This document shows, in pieces, positions 8,253-17,387 of a stretch of DNA of 64,000 nt. Location of the stretch: positions 62,001-126,000 of the forward strand of contig NZ_JALKFZ020000175.1 of NCBI RefSeq assembly GCF_023243075.1, in the 5' to 3' direction. The notes below the pieces were generated by a model that did not search any database, had not been told where the DNA came from, and was given only the letters and a program-made list of their open reading frames with translations. Source of the stretch: Frankia sp. AiPa1 (lineage in GTDB: Bacteria; Actinomycetota; Actinomycetes; Frankiales; Frankiaceae). The translations under genes and the position numbers were made by a program. How positions within the stretch are numbered: the stretch's first letter is position 1; every line of letters starts with the position of its first letter.

Positions 8253-9032
8253 TCAGGCCACCGGGCTCAGTCCTCCGTCCAGGTTGATCGCCGTGCCGGT
8301 GAGGTAGGCGGCGCGATCGGAGATCAGGAAAGCGACCAGGTCGGCGAAATCCTCGGCGCGCCCGACCCGGCCGAGCGGGATGCCCGAGTTGCGGCCCATC
8401 CGCTCGTACAACTCCTCCACCTCGACATTCTCCCGGGCGGCCGTCCGCTCCCACTGCCCGCTGCGCACCAGTCCGACCAGCACGGCGTTGACCCGCACGC
8501 CGACCGGCCCGAGCTCCTTCGACAGCGCCTTGGTCAGTGCGAGTCCCGCCGCCCGGCTCACCGATGACGGCGTGGAGCCGGCGCCGGGGGCCCGCGCTCC
8601 GATCGCCAGCGAGTTCACGATCGCTCCGCCACCGGCACGGCGCAGGTGCGGCAGCACCAGCCGGACGGCCCGCACCGCCGTATGGAGCTTGAGGTCGAGG
8701 TCCGCCTGCCAGATCTCATCGGTGTGCGTCTCGAACGGCCCGGCGCTGCTCGCTCCGGCGTTGTTGACCAACGCGTGCACCGCCCCCCACCGCTCGACCG
8801 CGGCCTCGACGAACCGGGCGAGCGCCGCGGGGTCGCGCACGTCGGCCACCACCGGCAACGTCTCCCCCGGGCCGGCTGCGGCCTGCTCGGCGACGGCGTG
8901 CAGCCGCGAGATGTCCCGCCCGCACAACGCCACCCGGGCGCCCTCGGCGGCCAGGGTGCGCACGAGTGCCGCGCCCAGACCGTCCGAACCACCGGTCACC
9001 AGCACCACGCGCCCCACCAGCTGTAGGTCCAT
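8253..9032 (-). CDS. Short-chain dehydrogenase/reductase-family protein with a degenerate active site
   Basis: A 259-residue classical-SDR-sized protein. It keeps the nucleotide-binding VTGGSDGLGAALV, NNAGAS, and the active-site Ser (about residue 141, IVNSLAIGA). Where the family has PYSVSKAA it reads PSSVSRAAG, so the catalytic Tyr is Ser (about 156) and the catalytic Lys is Arg (about 160). The C-terminus ends normally (YLTGTAINLDGG). It may bind NAD(P) without classic SDR catalysis. The ATG at 9032 directly precedes the Rossmann fold. It is convergent with the kinase gene; three 9-bp GTCCTGGCC repeats (9045-9070) lie just upstream of the start. Confidence 0.85.
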   Translation of the reverse strand: MDLQLVGRVVLVTGGSDGLGAALVRTLAAEGARVALCGRDISRLHAVAEQAAAGPGETLPVVADVRDPAALARFVEAAVERWGAVHALVNNAGASSAGPFETHTDEIWQADLDLKLHTAVRAVRLVLPHLRRAGGGAIVNSLAIGARAPGAGSTPSSVSRAAGLALTKALSKELGPVGVRVNAVLVGLVRSGQWERTAARENVEVEELYERMGRNSGIPLGRVGRAEDFADLVAFLISDRAAYLTGTAINLDGGLSPVA

Positions 9033-9191
9033 TCCGCTCCCACCGTCCTGGCCGTCCTGGCCGTCCTGGCGCCGGCCGTCCCCGTATCGGCCGTCCCCGG
9101 TACCGACCGGCCTCGTACCGACCGGCCCCGCGCCGGTACCGTTCCGCCGCGCAACCACCACATCACAGCTTCCCGTGGCCCGTCGGGCCGC

Positions 9192-9503
9192 ATGCAATGT
9201 CGGCCTCACGGGTACCGGGCCGGGCTCGTGCACGTCAGCGGTGGCCTGATCGACGCGATGCGCCCACGCCGCCGCCCGCCGAAGCATCCCGACGGAACAC
9301 CGGTGTCCGCCCTGTTCGCGGACCTGCCCGATGCCATGAACCTGCTGCGCACGGCGCTGGCCGGTGAGCCGATGCACGACGTGGTCGAGGCGGCGGACGG
9401 ATTCGTCGACCTGTACGCGATGCCGATCCGCGGATCGGACGCCACGGCGAGCGCCGTTGCGGACGGACCCCGCGCCGACGCGACCCGAGAAGCCGGAGAG
9501 TAG
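9192..9503 (+). CDS. Small protein of unknown function, possibly a PAS-domain remnant
   Basis: A 103-codon frame. The N-terminal half is Arg/Pro-rich. The C-terminal half (LLRTALAGEPMHDVVEAADG then FVDLYAMPIRG) resembles the end of a PAS fold as found in actinobacterial sensor proteins, where it would be followed by an effector that is absent here. It could be a decayed fragment rather than a functional gene. No clear ribosome-binding site is seen. The product is not recognised with confidence. Confidence 0.35.
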   Translation: MQCRPHGYRAGLVHVSGGLIDAMRPRRRPPKHPDGTPVSALFADLPDAMNLLRTALAGEPMHDVVEAADGFVDLYAMPIRGSDATASAVADGPRADATREAGE

Positions 9504-9700
9504 TCAATTCTTAACAAAAACGGCATTTGGCCAGAAGTTGTCAAATAGAAAACACCTAGCCGCTCCGACCGCATGCGCTACGTGGCTGGAATGTAGTCGA
9601 CGCCGCAGCCGGTGGCACGCACTCCACCCCTGGCAGTAGAAACAGGTGATGCGTGCTTCCGCGCCTGCGGTTGCCCGTGCAACCAGGAAGGTTGGAGAAC
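9504..9700 (+). promoter_or_regulatory. Unusually AT-rich segment upstream of the small 9701 gene
   Basis: Positions about 9503-9557 are strikingly AT-rich for this window (for example TTAACAAAAACGG and GTTGTCAAATAGAAAAC). This is a likely promoter region for the following small gene and acyl-CoA ligase; TTGTCA at 9538-9543 is a possible -35-like box, but I see no good matched -10. The rest up to 9700 carries the ribosome-binding site AGGAAGG for the GTG at 9701. Confidence 0.4.
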
Positions 9701-10015
9701 GTGAGTCTTGTCACCAAGCCGGGTGGTCGGTATCGCTCGACCGTGGATGCAACCGAGATCATCGTCGTGAAGGCCGCGACAAGCCCGATCGACCTGCGCT
9801 GCGGTGGCCACCCGGTGGTGGCGGTCGGCGACGAGGTGCCCGCCGGACTTGCCCTGGACCCGTCGTTCGCCGACGGCACCCCGCTGGGAAAGCGGTTCGC
9901 CGACACCGACTCCGGCCTGGAACTGTTGTGCACGAAGGCCGGTGAGGGTTCGCTGTCGATCGGGGCGACCCCGCTGCCCCTCAAGGACGCCAAGCCGCTG
10001 CCCTCCTCCGACTGA
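9701..10015 (+). CDS. Small desulforedoxin-like protein that has lost its cysteine pair
   Basis: A 104-residue protein; the GTG at 9701 is preceded by AGGAAGG at good spacing. Its first 45 residues follow the pattern of the rubredoxin-like zinc knuckle of desulforedoxin-type proteins (usually YRCEVCGTEV...VKA...L.C.G.PM), but here the first CxxC is replaced (YRSTVDATEIIVVKA) and only DLRCGG retains one Cys of the second pair. Metal binding is therefore doubtful. It lies 106 bp upstream of an acyl-CoA ligase on the same strand, so the two are probably cotranscribed. The role is unknown; the family link is by eye only. Confidence 0.6.
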   Translation: MSLVTKPGGRYRSTVDATEIIVVKAATSPIDLRCGGHPVVAVGDEVPAGLALDPSFADGTPLGKRFADTDSGLELLCTKAGEGSLSIGATPLPLKDAKPLPSSD

Positions 10016-10052
10016 ACGCCACGCCGTCGGCACCGCGCTCGCCGTCCCCTAC

Positions 10053-10105
10053 CTGGCCCAGCCCTCGAACTGGCCCAGCCCTCCACAACTGGCCCTGCCC
10101 TCCAA
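10053..10105. repeat. Three imperfect 17-19-bp tandem repeats
   Basis: Copies of CTGGCCCAGCCCTC followed by a variable 3-5-nt tail occupy 10053-10069, 10070-10088 and 10089-10105 (the last with one T for A). They fill most of the space between the small protein gene and the acyl-CoA ligase start. Confidence 0.8.
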
Positions 10106-10121
10106 CTGACGGAGTCATCGC

Positions 10122-11621
10122 ATGCACCTCGGGATGCTGCTCGAAATGGCCGCCGACGGGATGGCGGACCGGGTCGCCCTCGGTCCAAAGGCGTCCGGCA
10201 TCACCTTCGCGGAGCTTGCCAACCGGGCACGCCGCCTGGGGGCTGCGCTCGCGACCTCGCCGGGAGAGCGGGTCGGGCTGATCGACCTGAACTCACCCGC
10301 CGTACCCCTGACGCTGCTCGGCTCGGCACTCGCCGGCAAGCCGTTCGTGCCGATCAACTACCGGCTCGCGGATCCCCAACTGCGCGCCATCGTCACCCGC
10401 ACCGCCCCGGCCACGATCATCGTCGGTGAGGGGGTGGCGGAGCGGGTCGGCCCGGTCGAGGGCATCACCTACCTGCACCGGGCGGACGCCCTCGCCCTCG
10501 CCGCGGATCCCGAGGCCAAACAGGCCGACGGCTGGGGCGGTGACGCCGACGACATCGCCGTGCTGCTGTTCACCAGCGGCACGACCGGCGAGCCCAAGGC
10601 CGCCGTCCTGCGGCACAGCAACCTGACCGAGTACATCATCACCACGGTCGAGTTCGCCGGCTCCGGCGAGGACGAGGCCGCGATCGTCAGCGTCCCGCCG
10701 TACCACATCGCCGGCATCTCAGCGGTGCTCTCGTCGACCTACTCGGGGCGCCGGGTCGTGCAGCTCGAGGCGTTCGAGCCGCAGGCGTGGGTCGACATCG
10801 TCCGGGCCGAGTCGATCACGCATGCGATGGTCGTGCCCACGATGCTCGGACGCATCCTCGACATCGTTGAGGCCGACGGGCTGGGCCTGCCGTCGATGCG
10901 ATCGCTGTCCTACGGCGGCGGGCCGATGCCGCTGCCCGTCATCGAGCGCGCCGTGAGCCTGCTGCCCGACGTCGGCTTCGTCAATGCCTACGGCCTGACC
11001 GAGACCTCCAGCACCATCGCGGTCCTCGGTCCGGACGACCACGCCGCGGCGTTCGCCAGCGACGACCCGCAGGTGCGGGCCCGGCTGGCCTCCGTCGGCC
11101 GGCCGCTGCCCGCGCTGGAGGTGTCGATCCGCGACGCGGCCGGCGAACAGCTGCCCGTCGGCGAGCGCGGCGAGATCTACGTGCGCGGCGGGCAGGTCTC
11201 CGGCGAGTACCTCGGCCGCGGCACGAGCCTCGACAGCGACGGCTGGTTCCCCACCCGGGACGAGGGCCATCTGGACGACGGCGGCTACCTGTTCGTCCAT
11301 GGCCGGCTCGACGACGTGATCGTGCGCGGCGGGGAGAACCTCTCCCCCGGGGAGATCGAGGCCGTGCTGCTCGAGCATCCGGCCGTGCTCGAGGCCGCCG
11401 TAGTCGGCATCCCGAGCAAGGAGTGGGGCGAGGGAGTCGCTGCCGCCGTCGTCGTCTCCGGCGCGGTGACCGAGGACGAGCTGAAGGCGCATGTGCGTTC
11501 CCGGCTGCGTTCGAGCCGCACGCCCGACCGCATCCAGTTTCGCGAGGAGCTGCCGTTCAACGAGAGCGGCAAGCTGCTGCGCCGCGTGCTGCGCACCGAG
11601 CTCGCGGACACGTTCGCCTGA
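10122..11621 (+). CDS. Acyl-CoA synthetase / AMP-dependent ligase (ANL superfamily)
   Basis: A 499-residue adenylate-forming enzyme that activates a carboxylic acid as acyl-AMP and then normally as the CoA thioester. Motifs in order: A3 P-loop LLFTSGTTGEPKAA (about 148-160), A5 NAYGLTETSS, A7 GWFPTRDEGHL (Asp for ribose), A8 hinge HGRLDDVIVRGGENLSP, and the A10 catalytic Lys in NESGKLLRR near the C-terminus. The N-terminus is short, as in many actinobacterial FadD-type ligases. The acyl substrate is not evident. The upstream small desulforedoxin-like gene is probably in the same transcript. Confidence 0.9.
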   Translation: MHLGMLLEMAADGMADRVALGPKASGITFAELANRARRLGAALATSPGERVGLIDLNSPAVPLTLLGSALAGKPFVPINYRLADPQLRAIVTRTAPATIIVGEGVAERVGPVEGITYLHRADALALAADPEAKQADGWGGDADDIAVLLFTSGTTGEPKAAVLRHSNLTEYIITTVEFAGSGEDEAAIVSVPPYHIAGISAVLSSTYSGRRVVQLEAFEPQAWVDIVRAESITHAMVVPTMLGRILDIVEADGLGLPSMRSLSYGGGPMPLPVIERAVSLLPDVGFVNAYGLTETSSTIAVLGPDDHAAAFASDDPQVRARLASVGRPLPALEVSIRDAAGEQLPVGERGEIYVRGGQVSGEYLGRGTSLDSDGWFPTRDEGHLDDGGYLFVHGRLDDVIVRGGENLSPGEIEAVLLEHPAVLEAAVVGIPSKEWGEGVAAAVVVSGAVTEDELKAHVRSRLRSSRTPDRIQFREELPFNESGKLLRRVLRTELADTFA

Positions 11622-11719
11622 GCGGCGTGGGCCCGAGATCCTGATCGGTCCGGGCTCCGGATCCCGGGCTCACGCTCATTCTCACCGAGCCGCGGTCAGG
11701 TTCGGCTGCGGCGCAGCGA

Positions 11720-12271
11720 TCAGACGCCAAGCCCGGCGAGCACGATCTCGGTGGCGCGACGCAGTGTGTCCGGCGGTGTCGGTGCGGTGGCGGATGCCTG
11801 GGCGAGCCCGCGGATGAGCAGATACACCTCATCGACGGTCACATCTGGGCGGACCACCCCTGCCGCCACGGCCCGGTCGAGCAGCTCCGCCACCGTCGCC
11901 CGCAGCCGGCCCGCCGCCGCACCGACCTCCGGCGCGACCAGGCCGGCCGGCATCTTCGCCGCGAGGGTCAGCTTGGTCGCTCCCGTCTCGATCATCGTGC
12001 GGAGCAGCTCCCGCAGCGCCACATCCGGCTCCGCACGGCCCGCAAGCCGCACCGCCTGCTCGTTGAGGCGCTCGAAGTGACAGACCAGAGCCGCCTCGAT
12101 CAGCGCGTCCTTCGTCGAGAAGTGCCGGAAGACGGTGGCGATCCCGACGCCGGCCCGCCGGGCGACCTCCTCGGTCGAACCGGTCGCCCCCTGCTCCCCG
12201 AACACCTCCTGCGCCGCAGCCAGGATGCGCTCCCGGTTGGCGACCGCGTTCCTGCGCACCGGCCCGCGCAC
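11720..12271 (-). CDS. TetR-family transcriptional repressor
   Basis: A 183-residue regulator. The helix-turn-helix is at about residues 12-58 (NRERILAAAQEVFGEQGATG, EEVARRAGVGIATVFRHFSTKDALI). The C-terminal domain is the short helical kind common in actinobacterial TetR proteins. It is divergent from a SnoaL-like gene, with two identical-type palindromic operators (12340-12380) between the two starts, so autorepression and repression of the neighbour are expected. ATG start at 12271. Confidence 0.9.
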   Translation of the reverse strand: MRGPVRRNAVANRERILAAAQEVFGEQGATGSTEEVARRAGVGIATVFRHFSTKDALIEAALVCHFERLNEQAVRLAGRAEPDVALRELLRTMIETGATKLTLAAKMPAGLVAPEVGAAAGRLRATVAELLDRAVAAGVVRPDVTVDEVYLLIRGLAQASATAPTPPDTLRRATEIVLAGLGV

Positions 12272-12339
12272 CTCCCCTCCGCCGATCGATCCCGTCAGTG
12301 GTGGTCGGCCCCATCCGCTGCGGCACCCACCCTTGCTAA

Positions 12340-12380
12340 CGAAGTCGTGACTTCGCTACGGTAACGAAGTCACGACTTCG
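12340..12380. promoter_or_regulatory. Tandem palindromic TetR operators
   Basis: Two perfect dyads, CGAAGTC-GT-GACTTCG (12340-12355) and CGAAGTC-AC-GACTTCG (12365-12380), sit 25 bp centre to centre. The flanks are also repeated (AA before, CT after each). The second dyad almost touches the AGGAGG ribosome-binding site of the SnoaL-like gene, so a bound repressor would block initiation there. Confidence 0.8.
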
Positions 12381-12394
12381 CTTAGGAGGTTCCA

Positions 12395-12955
12395 ATGCTA
12401 CCGAAGCCGCCACCACCCGGGCCCGCACCCACCGCGAACGATCCGGCTGCGAACGATCCGGCTGATGTCGTCCGCGCGGTGGTCGCCGGGGTGACCCGGC
12501 TCATCGTCGGCGATCTCACCCCCGAGGAGCGGGAACACACCCTCGACGAGCTCGCCGACCTGTACTCCGAGCAGACCGCGGTACGGCACCCACTCGCACC
12601 GCTTGGCGACCATCCGATGCACACCCGCGCCGAGCTCCGCGCCCATTTCGCCGGGGGCCCCGGCCGCACATCCGGTGTCCACACGTTCGCGCCCGTCGGG
12701 ATGGTCGTGCACCAGACGACCGACCCCGAAGTCGTCATCGCGGAGTTCGCCTACGCCATCACCACCGACCGCGGCGCGTTCACCGTCCCGTGCATCTTCG
12801 TCGTGCGCGTTCGCGCCGGCCGCATCATCGAGTCCCGCGACTACGCAGACTCCCTCGCCTTCGCCCGCGCTTTCGGCCAGCTTCCAAGCCTCGCCCAGGC
12901 CCTCGCCGCCGAGGACGCCCAGGCTATGGGATTCACTGCCGCAGAACCGGCATAG
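12395..12955 (+). CDS. SnoaL-like / NTF2-fold protein
   Basis: A 186-residue protein. After a Pro/Ala-rich N-terminus (to about residue 25), it has the features of the cone-shaped SnoaL/ketosteroid-isomerase fold: an N-terminal helix with LADLYSEQTAVRHPL, a mid-section HTRAELRAHFAG, and the C-terminal sheet (VVIAEFAYAITT, FVVRVRAGRIIESRDYAD). Such proteins are isomerases, cyclases or stand-alone binding proteins, often in lipid or steroid metabolism. The ATG at 12395 has AGGAGG 5 bp upstream. It is regulated by the divergent TetR gene. The substrate is unknown. Confidence 0.8.
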   Translation: MLPKPPPPGPAPTANDPAANDPADVVRAVVAGVTRLIVGDLTPEEREHTLDELADLYSEQTAVRHPLAPLGDHPMHTRAELRAHFAGGPGRTSGVHTFAPVGMVVHQTTDPEVVIAEFAYAITTDRGAFTVPCIFVVRVRAGRIIESRDYADSLAFARAFGQLPSLAQALAAEDAQAMGFTAAEPA

Positions 12956-13233
12956 CCGAGACAGGACTCCGGCTCCGAGAATTGGTCACGCAGACATCCA
13001 GACGCAGTCGGCGAGCAGAATCCGCGAAGCCTGGAGCACCGATCCGGGCCAGGGAAACCCACCGAGAAGCCGGGCACACCAACGACCGCGCCTCTCAGCA
13101 TCCAGGAACGCCCCCACCCCCAACCAGAGAAAGCGAAAACCCCGCCCCCCACCCCACCACCCTGCCCTAATACCACCCGGGCACACGTGGGGGGTTCGGG
13201 GGGGGCTCGGCCCCCCCGGCCAGCATGACGAAA
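12956..13233. other. Intergenic region with a G8/C7 hairpin
   Basis: No gene is supported here. At 13198-13217 a run of eight G is followed by CTCGG and seven C, forming a very stable hairpin that could stop transcription arriving from the SnoaL-like gene. The region just before it is Pro/Arg-coding chance frame. Confidence 0.5.
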
Positions 13234-13261
13234 CGAAAAAGGCCCCCTCCCCAAAGGGGAG
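13234..13261 (-). terminator. Rho-independent terminator of tRNA-Ala
   Basis: On the minus strand CTCCCC-TTT-GGGGAG (13261 to 13247) is followed by GGGGCC and a T5 tract (13240 to 13236). It lies 30 bp past the tRNA 3' end. It is one of the few hairpins in this window with a U-tract. Confidence 0.75.
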
Positions 13262-13290
13262 AAGGCAATAGGAATCCAGAGTGAGTTACG

Positions 13291-13364
13291 TGGAGCTGAG
13301 GGGATTCGAACCCCTGACCCTCACACTGCCAGTGTGATGCGCTACCAGACTGCGCCACAGCCCC
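13291..13364 (-). tRNA. tRNA-Ala (anticodon GGC)
   Basis: The minus strand folds into a full cloverleaf: acceptor GGGGCTG/CAGCTCC with discriminator A, D-stem GCGC/GCGC, anticodon stem TCACA/TGTGA with loop CTGGCAG (anticodon GGC, reading GCC/GCU), and T-arm AGGGG-TTCGAAT-CCCCT. No CCA is encoded. It has its own terminator and lies at the end of the nadD-rsfS-phosphatase cluster. Confidence 0.95.
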
Positions 13365-13376
13365 AACTGCCATTCA

Positions 13377-13382
13377 TTTATA
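13377..13382 (-). promoter_or_regulatory. Putative -10 box of tRNA-Ala
   Basis: TATAAA on the minus strand ends 12 bp before the tRNA 5' end, in a locally AT-rich patch. No good -35 hexamer is seen at the expected spacing. Confidence 0.45.
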
Positions 13383-13465
13383 TCAGACCGGGAAGACCAT
13401 GTGTGTTGGCCCCCAGTCCACCCTGCCTCGGCGACTCGGCCGGACCGATCACGCGGCCCGCTGAG

Positions 13466-14167
13466 CTACCTCGGCAAGTGTACAGGCTCCGTGTCGGACC
13501 CGACGGGTGCCCCCTGGCTGGGCAGGAGGGGCTCGGACAGGCCTGATCCGGCGAGGCCGACCTTACCGGCCAGCAGCGGGCCGGCGTTGTGCTCGGTGAG
13601 CCGGTAGCCGCCCTCAGCGAGGCGCAGCAGGGACCAGCGACAGTTCGACAGCGGGCCGAAGTGCCACCAGAGCTCCGAGGGGAAGCCGAGGACGTGGCCG
13701 ATCAGTGAACGGGCGGTCCCACCGTGGAGCACGAAGACCACGAGCCCGTCAGGCCGGCCGGCCAGGCCTTCGGCCCGGATCTCGTCGAGCAGCTCACCGG
13801 CTCGCTCGGCGACCTCGCGGTAGGTCTCGCCGCCGCCTCGACGCACGTCCTGTCCGGCGCGCCAGGCCTGGTCCTCCTCGGGAAAGCGGACGGCCGCCTC
13901 CGCGCCGGTGAGACCGGACCAGCCACCGAGGTCGATCTCACGCAGCCGGGCATCGGTGCGGAACGGCAGGTCGAGCCCGGCGGCGGTGGCCCGACAGCGC
14001 CGCAGGTCCGAGGAGACGACAAGGTCGGGGTTCATCGCCCGGATGAGCGGTGCGACGGCGGCGACCTGGGCCTCGCCGGTGGAGTCCAGCGGCGGGTCGG
14101 CGTGGCCCTGGAAGCGGCCGGCGTCGTTCCAGGTGGTGCGGCCATGCCGCCACAGCAGCAGCTTCAC
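13466..14167 (-). CDS. gpgP: Histidine phosphatase family protein, probable glucosyl-3-phosphoglycerate phosphatase
   Basis: A 233-residue phosphoglycerate-mutase-like enzyme with the phosphohistidine motif LLLWRHGRTTWN at the N-terminus, acceptor-side REIDLGGWSGLTG, and the second catalytic His in FVLHGGTARSLIG. The GTG at 14167 overlaps the rsfS stop (GTGA), which fixes the start and shows translational coupling. The order nadD-rsfS-this gene equals Mycobacterium tuberculosis Rv2421c-Rv2420c-Rv2419c, where the last gene is the GpgP phosphatase of methylglucose lipopolysaccharide synthesis. The specific function here is by synteny; a general phosphatase role is also possible. Confidence 0.82.
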   Translation of the reverse strand: MKLLLWRHGRTTWNDAGRFQGHADPPLDSTGEAQVAAVAPLIRAMNPDLVVSSDLRRCRATAAGLDLPFRTDARLREIDLGGWSGLTGAEAAVRFPEEDQAWRAGQDVRRGGGETYREVAERAGELLDEIRAEGLAGRPDGLVVFVLHGGTARSLIGHVLGFPSELWWHFGPLSNCRWSLLRLAEGGYRLTEHNAGPLLAGKVGLAGSGLSEPLLPSQGAPVGSDTEPVHLPR

Positions 14168-14643
14168 AGAGCGCCCGCCGGCCCGCCCGCAGCCGCCTCG
14201 CCAGCCTCCGAGGCCACCGCCGACGAGGACGACGCCACAGACCCGACCGACGCGGCTACACCGACACCGGCGCCGGCGCCGACCGTCGCATCGATGAACG
14301 GGATGGTCGGGCAGTCCTTCCACAGCCGTTCGAGGCTGTAGAACACTCGCTCCTCATCTCGCTGCACGTGCACGACGACGTCGACGAAGTCGAGCAAAAC
14401 CCAGCGGCCCTCCCGCTCACCCTCGCGGCGCACGGGCTTGGCGCCATGCTGGCGCAGCCTTTCCTCGATCTCGTCGACGATGCCCTTGACCTGCCGCTCG
14501 TTGCCCGCGGAGGCGAGGACGAAGCAGTCGGTGATGGCGAGGCGCTCACTCACGTCGAGGACGAGCAGGTCATGGCCGAGCTTGTCGGCGGCGGCCTGCG
14601 CGGCGGCGAGGGCGAGCTCGACGGCTCGGGAGGAAGCGGTCAC
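14164..14643 (-). CDS. rsfS: Ribosome silencing factor RsfS
   Basis: A 159-residue protein of the Iojap/RsfS family, which binds L14 and blocks subunit joining in starvation. The core (about residues 1-115) contains the family signature DKLGHDLLVLDVSERLAITD, CFVLASAGNERQVKGIVDEI and EGRWVLLDFVDVVVHVQ with the terminal RVFYSLERLWKDC. An unusual Ala/Gly/Ser-rich tail of about 40 residues follows. I prefer the GTG at 14643 (GGAG 9 bp upstream) to an ATG at 14688 whose purine stretch abuts the start. Coupled to the downstream phosphatase. Confidence 0.92.
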   Translation of the reverse strand: MTASSRAVELALAAAQAAADKLGHDLLVLDVSERLAITDCFVLASAGNERQVKGIVDEIEERLRQHGAKPVRREGEREGRWVLLDFVDVVVHVQRDEERVFYSLERLWKDCPTIPFIDATVGAGAGVGVAASVGSVASSSSAVASEAGEAAAGGPAGAL

Positions 14644-14760
14644 GCTCGAGGTCTCCAGGGTGGTCACGGCCGTGACGCGGCCGGACATCTCCGCCGCACG
14701 GCACCGCCCACGGTCGGGCGGCTACGTCCAGCCTGACACATTCCTGCCCGGACAGGGCAC

Positions 14761-15375
14761 TCAACAGGTCTCGGATTCCCCAGAATCCGTATCGGCCCCA
14801 CGGTAGAGGCCGCGCTTGGCGATGTAGCGCACAACGCCGTCCGGCGTCAGGTACCAGATGGGAGCGCCCCGCCCGACCCGCGCCCGGATGTCGGACGACG
14901 AGATCGCCAGCGCGGGCACCTCCAGCAGGCTCACCCGCTCGGGCGGCAGTGTGGCGTCCAGCGCGAGGTGGTAGCCCGGCCGACTGACGCCGACGAACTG
15001 GGCGAGGTCGAACAGCTCGTGGTGGTCTCGCCAGCTGAGGATCTGGGCGAGGGCATCGGCACCGGTGATGAAGAACAGCTCGTCGCCCGGCCGGGTTCGA
15101 CGCAGGTCGCGCAGCGTGTCGATGGTGTAGGTGGCACCGTCCCGGTCGATCTCGATCCGGCTGACAGTGAACTGCGGGTTCTCCGCCGTGGCGAGGAAGG
15201 TCATCAGATAACGGTCCTCGGCTGCGGACACCGCACGGTGGACCTTCTGCCAGGGCCGGCCGACCGGAACGAAGGCCACCTCGTCCAGATCGAACAGCGC
15301 GGCGGCCTCGCTCGCGGCGACAAGGTGACCGTTATGGACGGGATCGAAGGTTCCGCCCATCACGCCCAGTCGCAC
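14761..15375 (-). CDS. nadD: Nicotinate-nucleotide adenylyltransferase
   Basis: A 204-residue enzyme that adenylates NaMN in NAD synthesis. It has the nucleotidyltransferase signature [16 protein letters not shown] at the N-terminus, the WQKVHR loop, the [16 protein letters not shown] strand and the C-terminal ISSSDIRAR motif. It starts with ATG at 15375 and precedes rsfS by about 120 bp, in the usual nadD-rsfS order. In related genomes it follows proA; here aceB, moxR, a VWA gene and pgm intervene. Confidence 0.96.
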   Translation of the reverse strand: MRLGVMGGTFDPVHNGHLVAASEAAALFDLDEVAFVPVGRPWQKVHRAVSAAEDRYLMTFLATAENPQFTVSRIEIDRDGATYTIDTLRDLRRTRPGDELFFITGADALAQILSWRDHHELFDLAQFVGVSRPGYHLALDATLPPERVSLLEVPALAISSSDIRARVGRGAPIWYLTPDGVVRYIAKRGLYRGADTDSGESETC

Positions 15376-15661
15376 GTGGGGACCCTAACGCCCCAGGTGC
15401 CGCACGCGCCCGCGGTGCCCCTCCGGACTAGAGATGTCCCACACCACCCCCCGCCCCGGGCGCCGTGCGGGTAGGGTTCGCGGCGCGGCTCTGGCTCGCC
15501 GGGATGGGACGCCCCGAGGCGCAGCGCCGGTTGTCCACAGGACTCGGCTTCACCGTCAGGTCATCCACAGGGAGCCGGGCGGTCCGCCTCCCGACCGGCG
15601 ATCCGGCTAGGCTGATGTCATTCCGCCGGCCAGCCCGCCCCCTTGCGAGGAGCCGCCGCTC

Positions 15662-17347
<1,686 letters not shown>

Positions 17348-17387
17348 TCTCCGGTCGCTGCCCTGAGGTCGCGTCGAGGTCGGGCGG

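Noticed and set aside
6691-8454. Long minus-strand open frame opposite the kinase gene
   Set aside because: Antisense shadow; no recognisable fold and biased composition.
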